A stretch of 64,000 nt of DNA, taken from contig JAVSML010024710.1 in NCBI GenBank assembly GCA_038503035.1, positions 186,001-250,000 of the forward strand. Direction: 5' to 3'. Numbering within the stretch: position 1 is the stretch's first letter; each line of letters begins with the position of its first letter. Below, one piece after another: positions 35,393 through 47,703 of the stretch. Under the pieces are notes generated by a model. That model did no database searches. It had not been told where the DNA came from and saw nothing but the letters and a program-made list of their open reading frames with translations. Origin of the DNA: Crocodylus rhombifer (taxonomy: Eukaryota; Chordata; Crocodylia; Crocodylidae). A program made the position numbers and the translations under genes.

Positions 35393-37650
35393 AATACAAT
35401 GGAGAATTCCAAAAGGCAATGCTAGCCTATATAATTTAGCACAATTAGAAATCTCTGCTCCAGAGATTTAGTTAAAACAATCTGATCTAGCTAGGAGAAA
35501 GAGTGGATTTGATTTCACTCCAAAACAGAAAAAGTACTAAGCACACTGCTCCGATCCAACAAAACAGTAATGGCAATGAGATTATTTGCATGCCTTATAA
35601 ACTCCAATCCAACAAAACAGTAATGGCAATGAGATTATTTGCATGCCTTATAAACTTCCCTGGATTGCAACCAAAGTGCTTAGGAAGTTATCGGATGAAA
35701 TCCAAAGGTCCTGCAGATGACAGGAAAAGGGGAACTAACAGACATAATATCTGGACAATATCTCAATAGCCCATAACATTTCATCCGAAATCCCCTTGTT
35801 TTACCACATCTGTGTGTTCTGAAGAGCCCTGAAGTGACAGAATGTTCTTGGCTGCTCAGAAGATACAGCTTCATTTTAATGCAAAGTAAACAAAATGCCT
35901 GAATATTTAGCTACTGTGAAGGGCTGCTAAAGATAAATAAAATAAAATTAACTTATCTGTTTCCCTGATTTTATTCCTTCCCTTTCTCTCCTTTTTTCAT
36001 CTTTCCTTCTACGTTGCATTTAGAGGTATTTGCCTTTTTCAGTGCCTGCATCCCTTCATTCATGGTTTTCTTTTGCACTTCTCTCTCTATTCTGCTCTGG
36101 CACTCTGCCATGTGGGGTTTCCCCTCTCCTTTCACCCACTTTAAGTCACTGAGGAAGCTCCTTCCTATTCAGGAAAAGGCTGACGTATATGTGCAAATGA
36201 TTAGAGGAACAGGGGTGGAATCATTCATGTGCCCAAGGCTAAGTGTGAGCGTAAGTACTTTGGTCATAATCAGGGTTTTAGTTTCCAAGAATGTTTCTTT
36301 GTCAACACTAGTGAAAAGAAACAGTAGGTTTGTTCATCTAAGGTGTTACAGAATAGTTCCTTTTGTTGCCCAAAACATGCTGCCGTTCCTGTACATACTC
36401 ACCGACAAGCAATGGAAGATGGCACACACTTGGAGAAAATGCACCTGCTCAAAAGACTGAAAAGTGATACAGAAGACCATAAAATATACATAATTCTGCA
36501 TTGCCCAAGTCAGAGAGCTGAAAGATGCTAAATGTGAAATGCAATGCTTTACTACAGCAGTAAGTATGTTGGGGAACAGGAAGAGAAACACGAAGGAGGA
36601 ATTTTCTTCTCTTGACCACAAAACTGCATCCACTCAAGAAAAAAGGAAATGAAATAAAAAAGCTGACACAGGCCATAATGCGGGGGGGAAACTGTCTGTG
36701 CTACATTTAGAAGCCCTTTATACTTAAAAGAAGAAAGTTATCTGCATAACATTGCAACAGTCAAAGTCCATATGAATTATATGGTAGGTGAGGGATACTG
36801 ACCTAGATGAAAGCCATTCAGTGGACAGCTTCAAGCATCTACCATAGTTACTAACGTACACTTTATGTGTTGATTATATAACCCCTGGAAACACATCACC
36901 TAATAGCTGATATACTTAAAAATATGGGCTCCTTTTCTCAATACAAGGAAATCCGTTCTTCTGGAACAGATTCTTCCCTCATTACCTCCTCAGATTCCCT
37001 AAGAAATTGCAGAGCACCCCCACAATTCCCCAGCACATGTTAAAGTATGCAATATAAGTAATCTGTGACAACCGTTGACAGCCTTCTTAAACTAACAGGG
37101 AAGTAAAGATTTGTATAATATTTGCTTCTAAGGATGGCAGAAGCTGTTTCACCACAGAGCATTCACTGACTATGCGTGCATAAGTTCCCATTTGAATGCA
37201 TTTCTAAATCATACACTGCTTTGCAGAGACAGGGGATAAAAAAGACAGACTCTTTACTGATGATCAGTGATAGACAGCTTTTACAAAAATGCCAGCAGCC
37301 AGCATGAAACACAACAAATCTATATTAAAACAGAAAAAAAGAAAATGTTGCTAAATCAAATATAAGATAAATCACCAAGTACCAAAGAGACCTTCTTATA
37401 ACTCAACTGCTTTCAAGGGAGTTCAAAGGTGAATGTGACTAAAATCTTGGGTGGCTATTAAGATCTGGTGGCTCACAGCAGCTGTAAAACAGCCTTACAA
37501 GGATTCCTCCTAGATAAAGAAATGTTTAGTTTCTATGTCAGCTCCAGGAGCAGGAACTGGATGTATGCAGAGAATGTATACCCTAGCAACCCACAGTAGC
37601 TGGAATGGTTTCCTGCAGGCCTGTACAAGCATAAGACAGGAAAGTCTTGA
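35393..37650. other. AT-rich intronic sequence with a short tandem duplication
   Basis: No exon supported. The only structure seen is the 53-bp tandem duplication at 35554-35656, listed separately. Confidence 0.5.
35554..35656. repeat. Tandem duplication, 53-bp period, with octamer motifs
   Basis: Bases 35554-35603 and 35607-35656 are identical over 50 positions. Each copy holds ATTTGCAT (35584-35591 and 35637-35644), the complement of the POU/Oct octamer ATGCAAAT. Perfect identity implies a recent event. Confidence 0.9.
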
Positions 37651-37662
37651 AACTACTCTATA

Positions 37663-38443
37663 GGGCTGTGCGAAGCTTTGGTCCCCGATCCGCTTCAGTG
37701 GAGATTTGGCCCAATTCAGTGGCTGAATCTCTGAATCCAATCGGAGGAGCCTTTAATCTCTCTGAATCAAATCAGAACCCTCCGAATGGATTCGGAGAGA
37801 TTCAGAAAGATTCAGAGATTCAGTCACAGAAACAGGTTTAAATGTTTTTTCTATGTACCTCTAGGTAGCAGGGGCTCATGAGTGCTGCAATGCTGGGGTG
37901 CACGGAACGTCCCCCAGGAGTGCGGGGGGCTCCCAGCATGCTCAGCAGCAGACCCAGAAGTGGACCAGAAGCACTTCCGGGTCCACCAGGGAGCGTGCTG
38001 GGGGGCCACCCCACACCCTGCGACTCAGTGACTGGTGCTTCTGGGCCTGAGGGAGGCACCTGGGGTCCCCCCTTGGCCGACTGCCACACCAGGGAGCCAA
38101 AGGGGGGGGCACCCACCATGCTCCTGGCAGACCCAGAAGTGAATCAGAAGTACTTCTGATCCACTTCCAGGTTCGCTGCCGAGCACAAGAAGGGCCCCCC
38201 CACACTCCTGTGGGATGCTCTATGTGCCCCAGCATCACAGTGATCATGGGCCGTGCCTGCTACCTCAAGTTATGTAGAAAAAACTTTTTAAGCTGTGTCT
38301 GTGTTCTCCAAACCAACATTAAATCTTCAGATTTGGATTTAGCCGAATTGAATCGGGGACAGTGATCTGAAACAACAAATCGAATCACTGTCCTTGATCC
38401 AGGCCAAATCTGAACAGAATAGGCCCCCCGCTTTGCACACCCC
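37663..38443. mobile_element. Foldback hAT-like element with perfect 8-bp duplication
   Basis: GGGCTGTGCGAAGC at the left is inverted against GCTTTGCACACCCC at the right (12/14). ACTCTATA is perfectly duplicated at 37655-37662 and 38444-38451. The interior is also symmetrical: GCAATGCTGGGGTGCAC near 37888 mirrors GTGCCCCAGCATCAC near 38225, and GACCCAGAAGTGGA mirrors TCCACTTCCAGGTT. Subterminal GATTCAGAGA-type repeats recur. 781 bp, no transposase; frames on both strands come from the symmetry. Confidence 0.87.
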
Positions 38444-38451
38444 ACTCTATA

Positions 38452-38700
38452 CTATGCCAGGAACTTGGCTCTGGTGGTGATGTTCTTAAGACCATGTCCC
38501 CCCTCCTAACCTGTGCTGACAGCTGGAACACAGCTTAGTGCATGGACCAGAGTTCCTGAATTATACTTAATTCTATGGAAGACAGCTTTATCAGCCAAAA
38601 CATGCAATATAAAGAATTCAAAATTATCCTGATTTTAAGGGCCTCTGATCTCAATCTGACACTATACAAAGCCCTGATTGCAAAAAGAATCAGTCCCAGA
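38452..38700. other. Intronic spacer
   Basis: No feature recognised. Confidence 0.4.
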
Positions 38701-38702
38701 AT

Positions 38703-39858
38703 ATTCTTTGTCCAGGGCTGGAAAGAACCTCAGGAGGTCATCTAGTCCAACCCCCTGCTCAAAAAAGGACCCTCCCCAATAAGATAATTCCAGCCAAAGC
38801 TTTCTCAAGCCAGGCCTTAAAAACCCCCAAGGGTGGAGATTCCACCACTTCTCTAGGTAACTTGGCCAGTGTTTCACCATCTTCCTAGTGAGAATGTTTT
38901 TCTTAATATCCAACTTAAACCTTCCTTGCTGCAACATGAAACCATTCATTGCTCCTTGTTTTGCCATCTGTCACCACTGAGAACAGTGATTGAGTTCCAC
39001 TTTAGAACCACCCTTCATGTAGTTAAAAGCTGCTACAGTAGAACATCATAAATCCAGATGCCAAAAATCCAGAATTATCAAAAATCCGGCACTTCCTCCA
39101 GCTGCTCCAGGACTGGCTGCCGCTCCCCACCCCACCCCACCCCACCCCTGGACGTGGAGGGGGAATCTTGCAAGCAGTGGCTGCCACCGCCATACATCAC
39201 CCGCACCACCACTCTACATGCGACCAGTGTTCTGGGACTGGCCACCACTCCCCTCTTCCCCAGCCCCCCACTACAAGATGAGTCGCCACACCAGTTTCAA
39301 AAAACTGGCATTTTCGCATTTCCAGCAAGTGCTCAGCCCCACGCATGCCAGATTTATGAGGTTATACTGTATAAAATCCCTACTCAGTCTTCTCTTCTCC
39401 AAACTAAATAAACCCAGTTCCCTCAGGCTCTCCTCAGAAGTCATGTGCCCCAGCCCCCAAACCATTTTCACTGCTCTCTGCTGGACTCTCTCCAATTTGA
39501 TTCTATAGTAGGGAGACCAAAAATGGACAAAGTACTCCAGATGTAGCCTCACCAGTACAGAACAGAGCAGAATAATTACTTCCCTCGATCCACTGGCAAC
39601 GCTTCTACTAATAATGCAGGCCAGTACACTGTTAGCCTTCTTGGCAACAAGGGCACACTGCTGACTCAGATTCATCTTACTGTCTATTGCAACCCCCGGT
39701 TCCTTTTCTGCAGAGCTGCTGCTAAGCCAGTCAGTCCCCAGGTTGTAGCAGTGCATGGGATTCTTCCATCCCAATGCGGGATTTTGCACTTGTCCTTGTT
39801 GAACCTCATGAGATTTCTTTTGGCCCAATCCTCCAATTTGTCTAGGTCAATTTACACT
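38703..39858 (-). mobile_element. CR1 LINE fragment, minus strand, split by a MITE, copy 7
   Basis: In reverse complement it encodes CR1 C-terminal pieces: LSSSSAEKEPGVAIDSKMN, VLVRLHLEYFVHFWSPYY and LERVQQRAVKMVWGLGHM (39828-39271). It ends in MNGFMLQQGRFKLDIKKNILTRK (near 38967) and the 3' end GAGGTTCTTTCCAGCC. The mariner/pogo-like MITE at 39036-39369 interrupts it. Closest in wording to copy 1. This is one of two CR1 copies in RAB31 sense. Confidence 0.88.
39036..39369. mobile_element. Tc1/mariner (pogo/Tigger-like) MITE inserted in CR1
   Basis: CAGTAGAACATCATAAATCC at the left is inverted against the right end, whose complement reads CAGTATAACCTCATAAATCT. TA dinucleotides flank it at 39034-39035 and 39370-39371, the target-site signature of the superfamily. 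334 bp with a GC-rich middle, no transposase. Confidence 0.85.
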
Positions 39859-39859
39859 T

Positions 39860-40575
39860 CAGGCAGATGATTTTTTTCCACAAATAACTTTTACACTGGA
39901 TGGCGAAGAATGTCAGAGGTAACTGGGACACTCAGTGATATAAGGAATAATGCGTAATTCTGCTGACCGAAAAAAACCCCAATGTCTCTGAAACATAACT
40001 TGCTTGGTAGCTACAATCTATATGCATTTAACTTTTATTTCTCGATGCTACACTGGTAAGTAGTCTTCTAAACCAAGCAGAAGGGGCAAAATCCTAAATA
40101 CTCTGCCACAGCCTCTAAGAATCTAAAACTGAAGGCTAGCATTTAAATTAAAAACAGCTATAAGAAAATACAAACATTTGTTCAGATGATCAATGTGCAG
40201 CTTACTTATGTCTATCACTAGTGGCTACAGCTTATGAAACTTGTGATTGTAGATTTAGCCAATGTTTTTTTCTTATATAAGACTGAGTTATGCATTGGAC
40301 AGTTGTCAAACTTCACTAACTGCTGCCTTAAACTAAATGATACTTTTTTCCTTCTGGCATTTCAAGCTGTACAAATTTCCATAGGTAGAGTTTAAAACAG
40401 GTTTTTGAAGTGGAGACATCTGTGGTTATCTTACAAACTAAGAAGCTGAAGAAAAAGGAGGAAAAACTGCACTAACTCCCTGCTTCTAGTCACCTTCCAT
40501 TCTATGCAGTTATATGCACCAGGGTGAAGTGGGTGTAACATGCTTCTATATCAGAACGGTAATTTTTTTTTCTCA
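39860..40575. other. AT-rich intronic sequence
   Basis: No feature recognised. Confidence 0.45.
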
Positions 40576-40583
40576 TTTACATT

Positions 40584-41444
40584 TAGGATTACCATATTTC
40601 CAGTATCAAAAAAGAGAACACCCATAGGGGGGAGGGGGAGGCATATATGATGAAAGGGAAGGGCAGCGATATGCCTGTGCCCTGCCTCTGCCCCTCATTC
40701 CTAAGCCCCTGCCCCCCCAACCCTGTTGGTTCCCCTCACTGTCAACCCACAGCCCCGTGCTTCCCAGCACTGCTGGAGTCCCTCACTCCCAACCTGCAGC
40801 CCCCTGCCACCCAGCACTGCTGGTGCCCCTCACTCCCAACCCATAGCCCCCTGCCCCCCAGCACTGCTGGTGCTATAGGCAGAGAGCCCTGGTGCCCCCC
40901 CTGAGAGTGAGCACTCTTGGCTTAGGCAATAGGCAGGAGGAGTAGGCAGAGCGCTAGTGCCCCCCTACCCCCACCCCAAGAAGCACTTCCGGGCTCGGCG
41001 TCCAGCCATGGAGGGGACCCCCTCCCGCCACTGACACCACCACGGCAGTCTGCAGATGGTCCTGGCTTGGCCCTCCCTCACTGCCAATGCCTGTGTCACT
41101 GCCTGCAGGCAGTCACCATGTGCCCCCAGCCTCAGGAGGCATGCGTTGCCCCTCACTCCTGACCCAGAGCCCTCTGTCCCCACCCCACCCCTCAGCCCTG
41201 CTGCCCATGCGCACACACACACTCTTACTTCCCAGGGCCCATGCCAAGAGCACATAACCCACTGACAGCCAATCATCTTGCCTGTTCCTCCCAGTCCCAA
41301 GCAGTCCCAAGTTGCTCATGCCCAGGAAAGCAGAGCAAAAGCAAAAACCCAAACATTTGCTCTCATTTTAAAACCCGCCCAGACACAAAGACAGGGTGCC
41401 AAAAAAAGAACATGTCCAGGAAAGCCTGACATATGGTAACCCTA
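40584..41444. mobile_element. TAGGGTTACCATA-family MITE, copy B (inverted, enlarged)
   Basis: TAGGATTACCATATTTCCAG at the left faces ACATATGGTAACCCTA at the right. The duplications are TTTACATT (40576-40583) and TTTACACT (41445-41452), 7/8. Its right part is the inverse of the left part of copy A. At 861 bp it is longer than its relatives; the extra part holds repeated CCCCTCACTCCCAACC units and possibly a nested insertion near 40870-40960. Confidence 0.8.
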
Positions 41445-41635
41445 TTTACACTAAAAGTCCCTTTACACTGCTGTTACTACACAAGAGCCTTAAAGTAAGG
41501 GACAATGCAGTTATAGTCACTGTGAAGTGCCTTTAGGCTGCTAAAGTGGTGTAAAGTGACCTTGGTGTACATGAGAATTTAGCTCTGTTCAAATGGAGAG
41601 TCAGGCTTATTGTCTGAAAACCAGGCATAGGTAAG

Positions 41636-41991
41636 TAGGATTATCATACATTACATTATCATACATTACATTACATTATCATACAGGGGGGCTGTGGGTC
41701 AGGATTGCGGAGCACAGGCTGCAGGTCGGGAGTGAGGGGGCTGTGGGTCAGGAGTGAGGAGTATCAGCAGGGAGGGGGGTCTACAGGTTGGGAGAGGCAC
41801 CAGCATGGTCTGGGGGGGTGGGGTACTGTGGGTTGAGAGTAAGGGGCAGCAGCAGGCTGGGGGGGGCTGTGGCTTGGGAGTGAGGGGCAGGGGAAGGGTA
41901 CAGGCATATCACTGCGCAACCCCCCCTTCATATTACCCATCCCTGCCCTGACAGATGTCCTCTTTTTTTAACTGGAAATATGGTAACCCTA
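41636..41991. mobile_element. TAGGGTTACCATA-family MITE, copy C
   Basis: TAGGATTATCATACATTAC faces GGAAATATGGTAACCCTA, in the same orientation as copy A. The left end has expanded into ATCATACATTACATT tandem units (41640-41688). The interior carries GTGAGGGGCRGCAG-type G-rich units. It lies only 191 bp from copy B. Confidence 0.75.
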
Positions 41992-44900
41992 CTGGTGAGG
42001 AAAATCAGACTACCTATCTGATTAGTAGTAGATAGGGAAAGTTATTTCTTTCTTCTTCCCAAACTCCTGAGGCTAATCGCTTACATTATAAAAGTTTTAT
42101 GATGCTTTATGAGACCTGTTCACAGTACAATCATCTTATTAATGTTCATAAAAGAACTTACTTCTAATGATGACTGTAGTTATGCTGCTGTTTTCTGGGC
42201 ACTGCATCTTTAAATAAAAGAACTCCAAGATACTCAGAGGTACAGTATTTAGATGGTCTAACTTCTAATACAATAAATGAAAATTTGAAATGAATAGATC
42301 CTAGGTATGTAAACACGGTTACGACTACGCACAACTTTCTCATATTAGGTAGCACCATAGGAGTACTTGAGGCAGAAGACCTTGGTGAATTAAAAGCAAA
42401 TGCTATCATGTTTGCTCTCTTAGTTCCTTGTTGTTTACCTTAACCTAAGTAATCTTGTGCCCAGTGAAGTCAATGGGAGTCTTACTAGGATATCCCCTTG
42501 AAAGTGCATGTTTTTTCCATTGACTATAAATAGAATAACAGCATTCAATCTTTCTCTTCTTAATAAAGAAGCTTCTGCTGTCTAAAGATTTAACACAACT
42601 GAATTGTTACATCATTATTTTGATAACAAAAAGAACAGTCGCTGCAAATATGAGAATAAATAAGGGTCTCTAGTAAGCATAAATGAGTGGAGCCCAGAAG
42701 TCAAAATAGCCTATTGTTTTTATAAAAAAGGAAGATTAATTATTACAGGTATAGAGAACTACAAAGAGTCCTTCTTGTCAAATTACTAACTTGCAATATG
42801 TCTGTTTAGAAAGAACATGACAACACCCTTTCTAACAGCTAACTCTGGAGTTTCCTTCTTTAGCCAGTAAGCAACTAAAATCTTCAAAAACAAGGAAATG
42901 AAAAAACTTTTGGCAAACTAAGATAGAAGTTCTGCTGTTGTAACAGTCCTGTGCAGTATATGTGGATGGGAATGAAGTGTTTTAAGATGTACTTTATATG
43001 AAACAAAAAGGTTGAGGGGAGCATTTTAAACACAGTTATAACACATCTCAGATGCATCTATGCAACCTGCATTTGACCTGCTTTATAATCTGGTTGAGGT
43101 ACTACCAAATAAAACACAAATTGTTAAATTCAGTTGTATACATAGCATAGAAAAAGTGTCAGACGAAGAAACAAAATAAAGGTAGCTGAAACACTTAACA
43201 GAATTTGTTCAATAGATATATTGCAGTTGACAGGGTCCCTAAATAGACAAACACGCATCCTTAGATTATCTTACAGAGAAGTTAGAAGGAATTCTCATTG
43301 CACCTACAGTTCAGAAACTTCAGTACTGTATAAGTTAATAAAAAAAATGTATCCTGCACCCATATATCTTAGAATTATTGCAGAAAGAGGAATAACCATT
43401 GCTATCCTCAGATGCACTAAGAGAAAGAGCAAAGTTGTGAATTAGCCAATGTCATACAGTGAGTCACTGGAAGTCACAAATTAAACTCAGCCTTCTAGGC
43501 TCCTAACCCACAATCCATTGTGCATCTCCTCTAGTAGATGTCTAGACGAGTCTACTATTTCTCTAGAGTCTAGACTCATGAGGTGTCAAAAGGCCACTGG
43601 ATTCTGTTGGTGTGAGCAAAATATAAAAAAAGGGAAAAGGAGACCAGTTAATATAACTGATACTATGTTATTCAAACATCAAGACGCAATTTTAAAGAGT
43701 GCTTTTACTCATACAGGTTAGGTTATTAATTGGAAATGTTCTTTGATTATATATATTAGTTAAAATAAACACACTGGCTTTATATGTCAGCTAGCCACGA
43801 GCTTTACTGTTAAGTATGTTTTCTCTCAGTGACAGCCTCTTTTGGAGTCCTAAGTTCTGTGGCTCGGTTGGACAAAGGTTCTTCATTTGCACTATGGAAG
43901 AAAGAAATTAACATACTTTTCCAAAGATAGATGGGCACAGGCAGCACCTTAAAGCATCTGCCAGCAAAATTAAGCCTGGAAGGGAGGATACTCCAGGTGA
44001 AGAGATAAATGGAGCATAACCAGGCTTTAAAGCAAGGCTGTCTTTGTTGAGAAATTATGTGCCTGAGGCAATAAGAAACTGGGTCAAACTCCAGTTTGAA
44101 CTTTAGACAGGTGAAACTGGGACAACACTGGAGCAACAGTCCAAACTAAGAACAGCCACACACCTGGGGAGAAGGCTTGAACTGGACTTTGTCCTCTTAT
44201 CAAAGATTTGCTTATTAAGAAAGTCAAAATCCAGAAGCAGGGGTTAAGCTCATATGGCTTATGTCTCAGGGCAGGTCTGCAAGTGAATAGTTAGCCTAGC
44301 CCAACTGTTAACAGCCAAACGAGCAGGCCATGTGAGTTATGGTGTCCTTGCTGCTGCTCAAGTCACCTGCATGTATCGCTAGGACTTCTAGGAAGTCATC
44401 AGTGGCTCTTTTATGCACTTTGAGCATTTCCCAGCAAACTGAGGGAGAACTCTGCTCTGAATATATATGGAGGGACTGCAAGAAGATACAGAAGGACCAT
44501 CACCACTTGTAAAATTTACATTGCATCCATATTACAAAATGTCCAAGTAACCAGCCCTGGTAACTTAGACAGGCACGGAGAGACCCAGGCTCTATCTGTA
44601 CCCAAGCCATATCAGCTAAAAATTGTGTGAGAGTTTTGTTCATAGACAGGAAGGTATTAGGACAGCATAGGAGTAAATGTCTCACATACTTCTGCAGTGA
44701 GAACATATTGGAACACATGAGGCCTTTCCACAGGGGATATCCTCCACTTGAAAGGCAGATCAGGGTTTTCAGGTCTGTAACTCCTTGGATACCAACAGAA
44801 GACATGCAGGTCCCTGCTCTAACTCATGGTGCATTCCATACCCCACGACAGGGAATCTTGAGGTAAAATGTCTAGAAACAAATGCATGCAGACTGCTTGT

Positions 44901-45345
44901 CTGGAAAGAAATGTACTCTGGAAGCAGAGTAAAATTTCCCAGTTTAGTGTACATTTACTTTGGTTCACAGGTTTGTGTCATGAGCTTGCAACTTTTTCTT
45001 GTGGCAGTTTAAACCTTGTTAATATATCCACTGACCCAAGCACCCAAGAAAGGGATCTACAAAAACCAACAAGCTGAGTAAGGACCCACATAAGCTAGCT
45101 AATAGGGAACACTGAGGATATCAGTACGTTCTACCCTCTACCCTTCTCTAGGACATAGGAGCACTACACGTTGAGCCAAGTCAGCACAGCCCTGGCTGGC
45201 AGAGGGCCTGGTCAGTCTGCCAGCCTGGGGCTACTCTTCCTGGCTCAACCTGCTGTGGAGGGGCTGGATGGGCATGAGGCTGCTTCAGTACAGGTCTAGG
45301 CAGCAGACAGCCCCCAGACTGAAGCACCCTTGTGTCCCAGCCAGA
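41992..45345. other. AT-rich intronic sequence
   Basis: About 3.3 kb with no supported exon, RNA gene or mobile element. Confidence 0.5.
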
Positions 45346-45350
45346 CATGG

Positions 45351-45478
45351 CAGCATCTACACATGTGCTACTGAAGAGCATTTTATTCTGCAGCAAGATA
45401 GTACTTGTACTAGTATCTTGCTGTGGAGTAAATTTATTTACTCCGATGTAGTCGGGGTGCACAAGTAGATGCAAGAGG
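45351..45478. mobile_element. Hairpin MITE (GCATCTACACATG ends)
   Basis: GCATCTACACATGTGCTAC faces GGTGCACAAGTAGATGC. Inside, CAGCAAGATAGTACTTG is inverted against ACTAGTATCTTGCTG, forming a tight hairpin. The same family as 9603 and 58001. Confidence 0.65.
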
Positions 45479-45586
45479 TTTACTGTGCAGAATGAAGAAA
45501 AAAATATTCTTCCTTGCAACAGTAACTGAGAAATAGCAGCTAGGGAGCTAAGCCTGTTCACTGTTCTGCTCCCTGTGAAGCATGAT

Positions 45587-45652
45587 TGGCCCCTGGCAGT
45601 GCTCAAGGCCTCAGATGTCTTATTGGTCATGCTCTGTGGCCTCCAGACCTTC
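45587..45652. repeat. 66-bp direct repeat, first copy
   Basis: Starts TGGCCCCTGGCAGTGCTCAA. It differs at about 3 of 66 positions from 46798-46863. The flanks do not match, so the repeated unit is sharply bounded. Confidence 0.85.
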
Positions 45653-46099
45653 TTACTTTTGCTTGATAAGCAGCAGAAACTGTTTTGGAAAAAAAAGTGA
45701 TGTGTTGTATGTGAGAAAATATGGTATTATGTTTTACTCCAAAGTTGTTCTGGCAGACTGGTGAGAATGGCAGAGTCACAAAGGGGCAGCTCAAATACTA
45801 AGAAAATTTGCCTGTGAAAAAAAGATAATAGGAGGCATTACTTTCAGACTGACCCTTGTATTTCATTGGAGAAAAAAGGATGAAAAGTGGGTGAGTTACT
45901 TTTGTTAGGAACAAAGGCTGTAAACATATAACTGCTGACAAAAAATATTTGATGGTACTGGGAATACAATCACAACAGAGCTGTAAAAAGACCCTTTTTC
46001 TTAACTTGAAACTGAGAAGCAGAAGTGGAAACAGATACTTATACTCCAGAGTTGAGAACTCTGGCATCTACATGGTTTGAAGGCATTCAAGATTCTCTA

Positions 46100-47344
46100 A
46101 CTAAATATCACTTATGGATATGATCCCTACTTCTGGCTCCTGCCCCACTCCAGCTCCCTGGGTCCCCTCTCTTTTCCCTCACCTGCCATGCCTTGATGTA
46201 ATTAGCAGATCTGTGAAAGGGGAGGCTGCCTGAGGGTCCCAGAGTGATCCCTCATCTGTCTTTCTGCCAGCAGATCCCTCCCAAATCCCATTGGTCTCAA
46301 TTTTGCCTCTCACACTAAGAAAGCCTTCCTGGTTTGCCTGTGCCCCAGGGTACCTGTTGCCTTCAGGGTGGCCTCCTGCCCCTACAGCCATGCCCATGTC
46401 TTGCAGATGTTATCAGTCAATCACTCTCAGGTCAGGCCTCCTTAGGCCTTTCCACCTTTGTTGGGTGGCCAACCTTTCCAGCCTCCACCTCTTTTCTCTA
46501 GCTGGCCCCCTTAGCCTAGGCCTACTGCTCCGCACCTGGCTTTAGGTTTCCAGCCCGTCTTGTCTCTTCTTGAGCACTGGGCCCTTGGCCCTAGTTTTGC
46601 CCTTTTTTGGCTCTGGGCCCCTGGCTTCACCCCTCTCAGGCTCTGGCCCTTAGCCCTCCCAACTTCAGGCTGACTCTATTCTCTCTCCTAGCTCAGGCTC
46701 TGACCTTCTCAGTCTCCACCTGCCTGTGTCATAAGCTCCAACCACTGGCAGGGCTCAGAACACCATGTGAGCCTCTGGCAGCCCTGCGACTTGTGTCTGG
46801 CCCCTGGCAGTGCTCAAGGCCTTAGATGTCTTATTGGGCATGCTCTGTGGCCTCCAGGCCTTCCCATTAGCCACTCCCAGTCCTCTATTTTAAACCTTAA
46901 ACCAAAGTACAAGCCCACTGGCTGCAACTAAAACTATCCCCACACTGGGGCCCAAACATAAGCACCAGCTCCATGTCTGCACAACAGAACTCTCCCACAT
47001 ACTGGGTCTTACTTCCCTGCAAGCTCTAGATACCTTGCCTGCAGTTCCCAGGGCAGCTCAGTAATCAACCAGTTGCTCTCCTACGGCAATCCTGTTACAG
47101 AGTTCTTCCCTTACTGCCTACTGACTGCCTGGGCTCAGGCTTTATGATCGTAAGCCCTGCCCCCTCCTGTCAGATGACTCTCCAGGCACCCACAGAAGTT
47201 TCCATTCAAGGCAGCTTGCTGCTGCTACCCTTGCTGTTAGTAGCGTCCCTACTGCTCAAGCAGGGCTCTGCCTTATTGTACTATTGCTGGGCAGCTAACC
47301 CTCCAATAGGCACTTGCTGTCCATAAGGTCCTGGCTGCCTATTC
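46100..47344. other. CT-rich, LTR-like or repeat-derived block
   Basis: Composition shifts to CT-rich sequence with recurring CTCTGGCC/GGCCCCTGGC phrases. It ends at the hAT insertion and resumes to CCCTGTTACA near 47777. No paired LTR termini or coding sequence could be shown. Confidence 0.3.
46798..46863. repeat. 66-bp direct repeat, second copy
   Basis: The partner of 45587-45652, same orientation, offset 1,211 bp. It lies in CT-rich, GC-richer sequence. Confidence 0.85.
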
Positions 47345-47352
47345 CCCTATAG

Positions 47353-47703
47353 CAGGGGCGGGCAAGTATTTTGGGTGGAGGGCCGCTTACCAAGTTTTGG
47401 CAAGCTGTCAAGGGCCACATTTCCCTCTCCAGCTCAGGGAAGCAGGAACAGCCACATGGTCCCAGGCCAGAAGGCTCTGCTAGGCAGGATCTTCTGGTTG
47501 GTGGGAGTGGGGCTGGTTGGGCCTTGCTGCTGGGTCCTGCCTCTGGCTTTCCCTGAGTGCTACTGCCTCAGCTCCAGTTATCTTTGACAGGCAGCCAGCA
47601 GCAAATAAATATTAATTTTCTAAATTTTTAGGGGCCCCGTGGGCCGGATAGAATGGTCTGGCGGGCCAGATCTGGCCCCCGGGCTGCATTTCGCCCACTC
47701 CTG
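47353..47703. mobile_element. hAT-like MITE (CAGGGGCGGGCAAG ends)
   Basis: CAGGGGCGGGCAAGTATTTT faces CATTTCGCCCACTCCTG. The duplications are CCCTATAG (47345-47352) and TCCTATAG (47704-47711), 7/8. The right end GGCCCCGTGGGCCGGATAG is shared, inverted, with 25700. 351 bp, no coding content. Confidence 0.87.
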
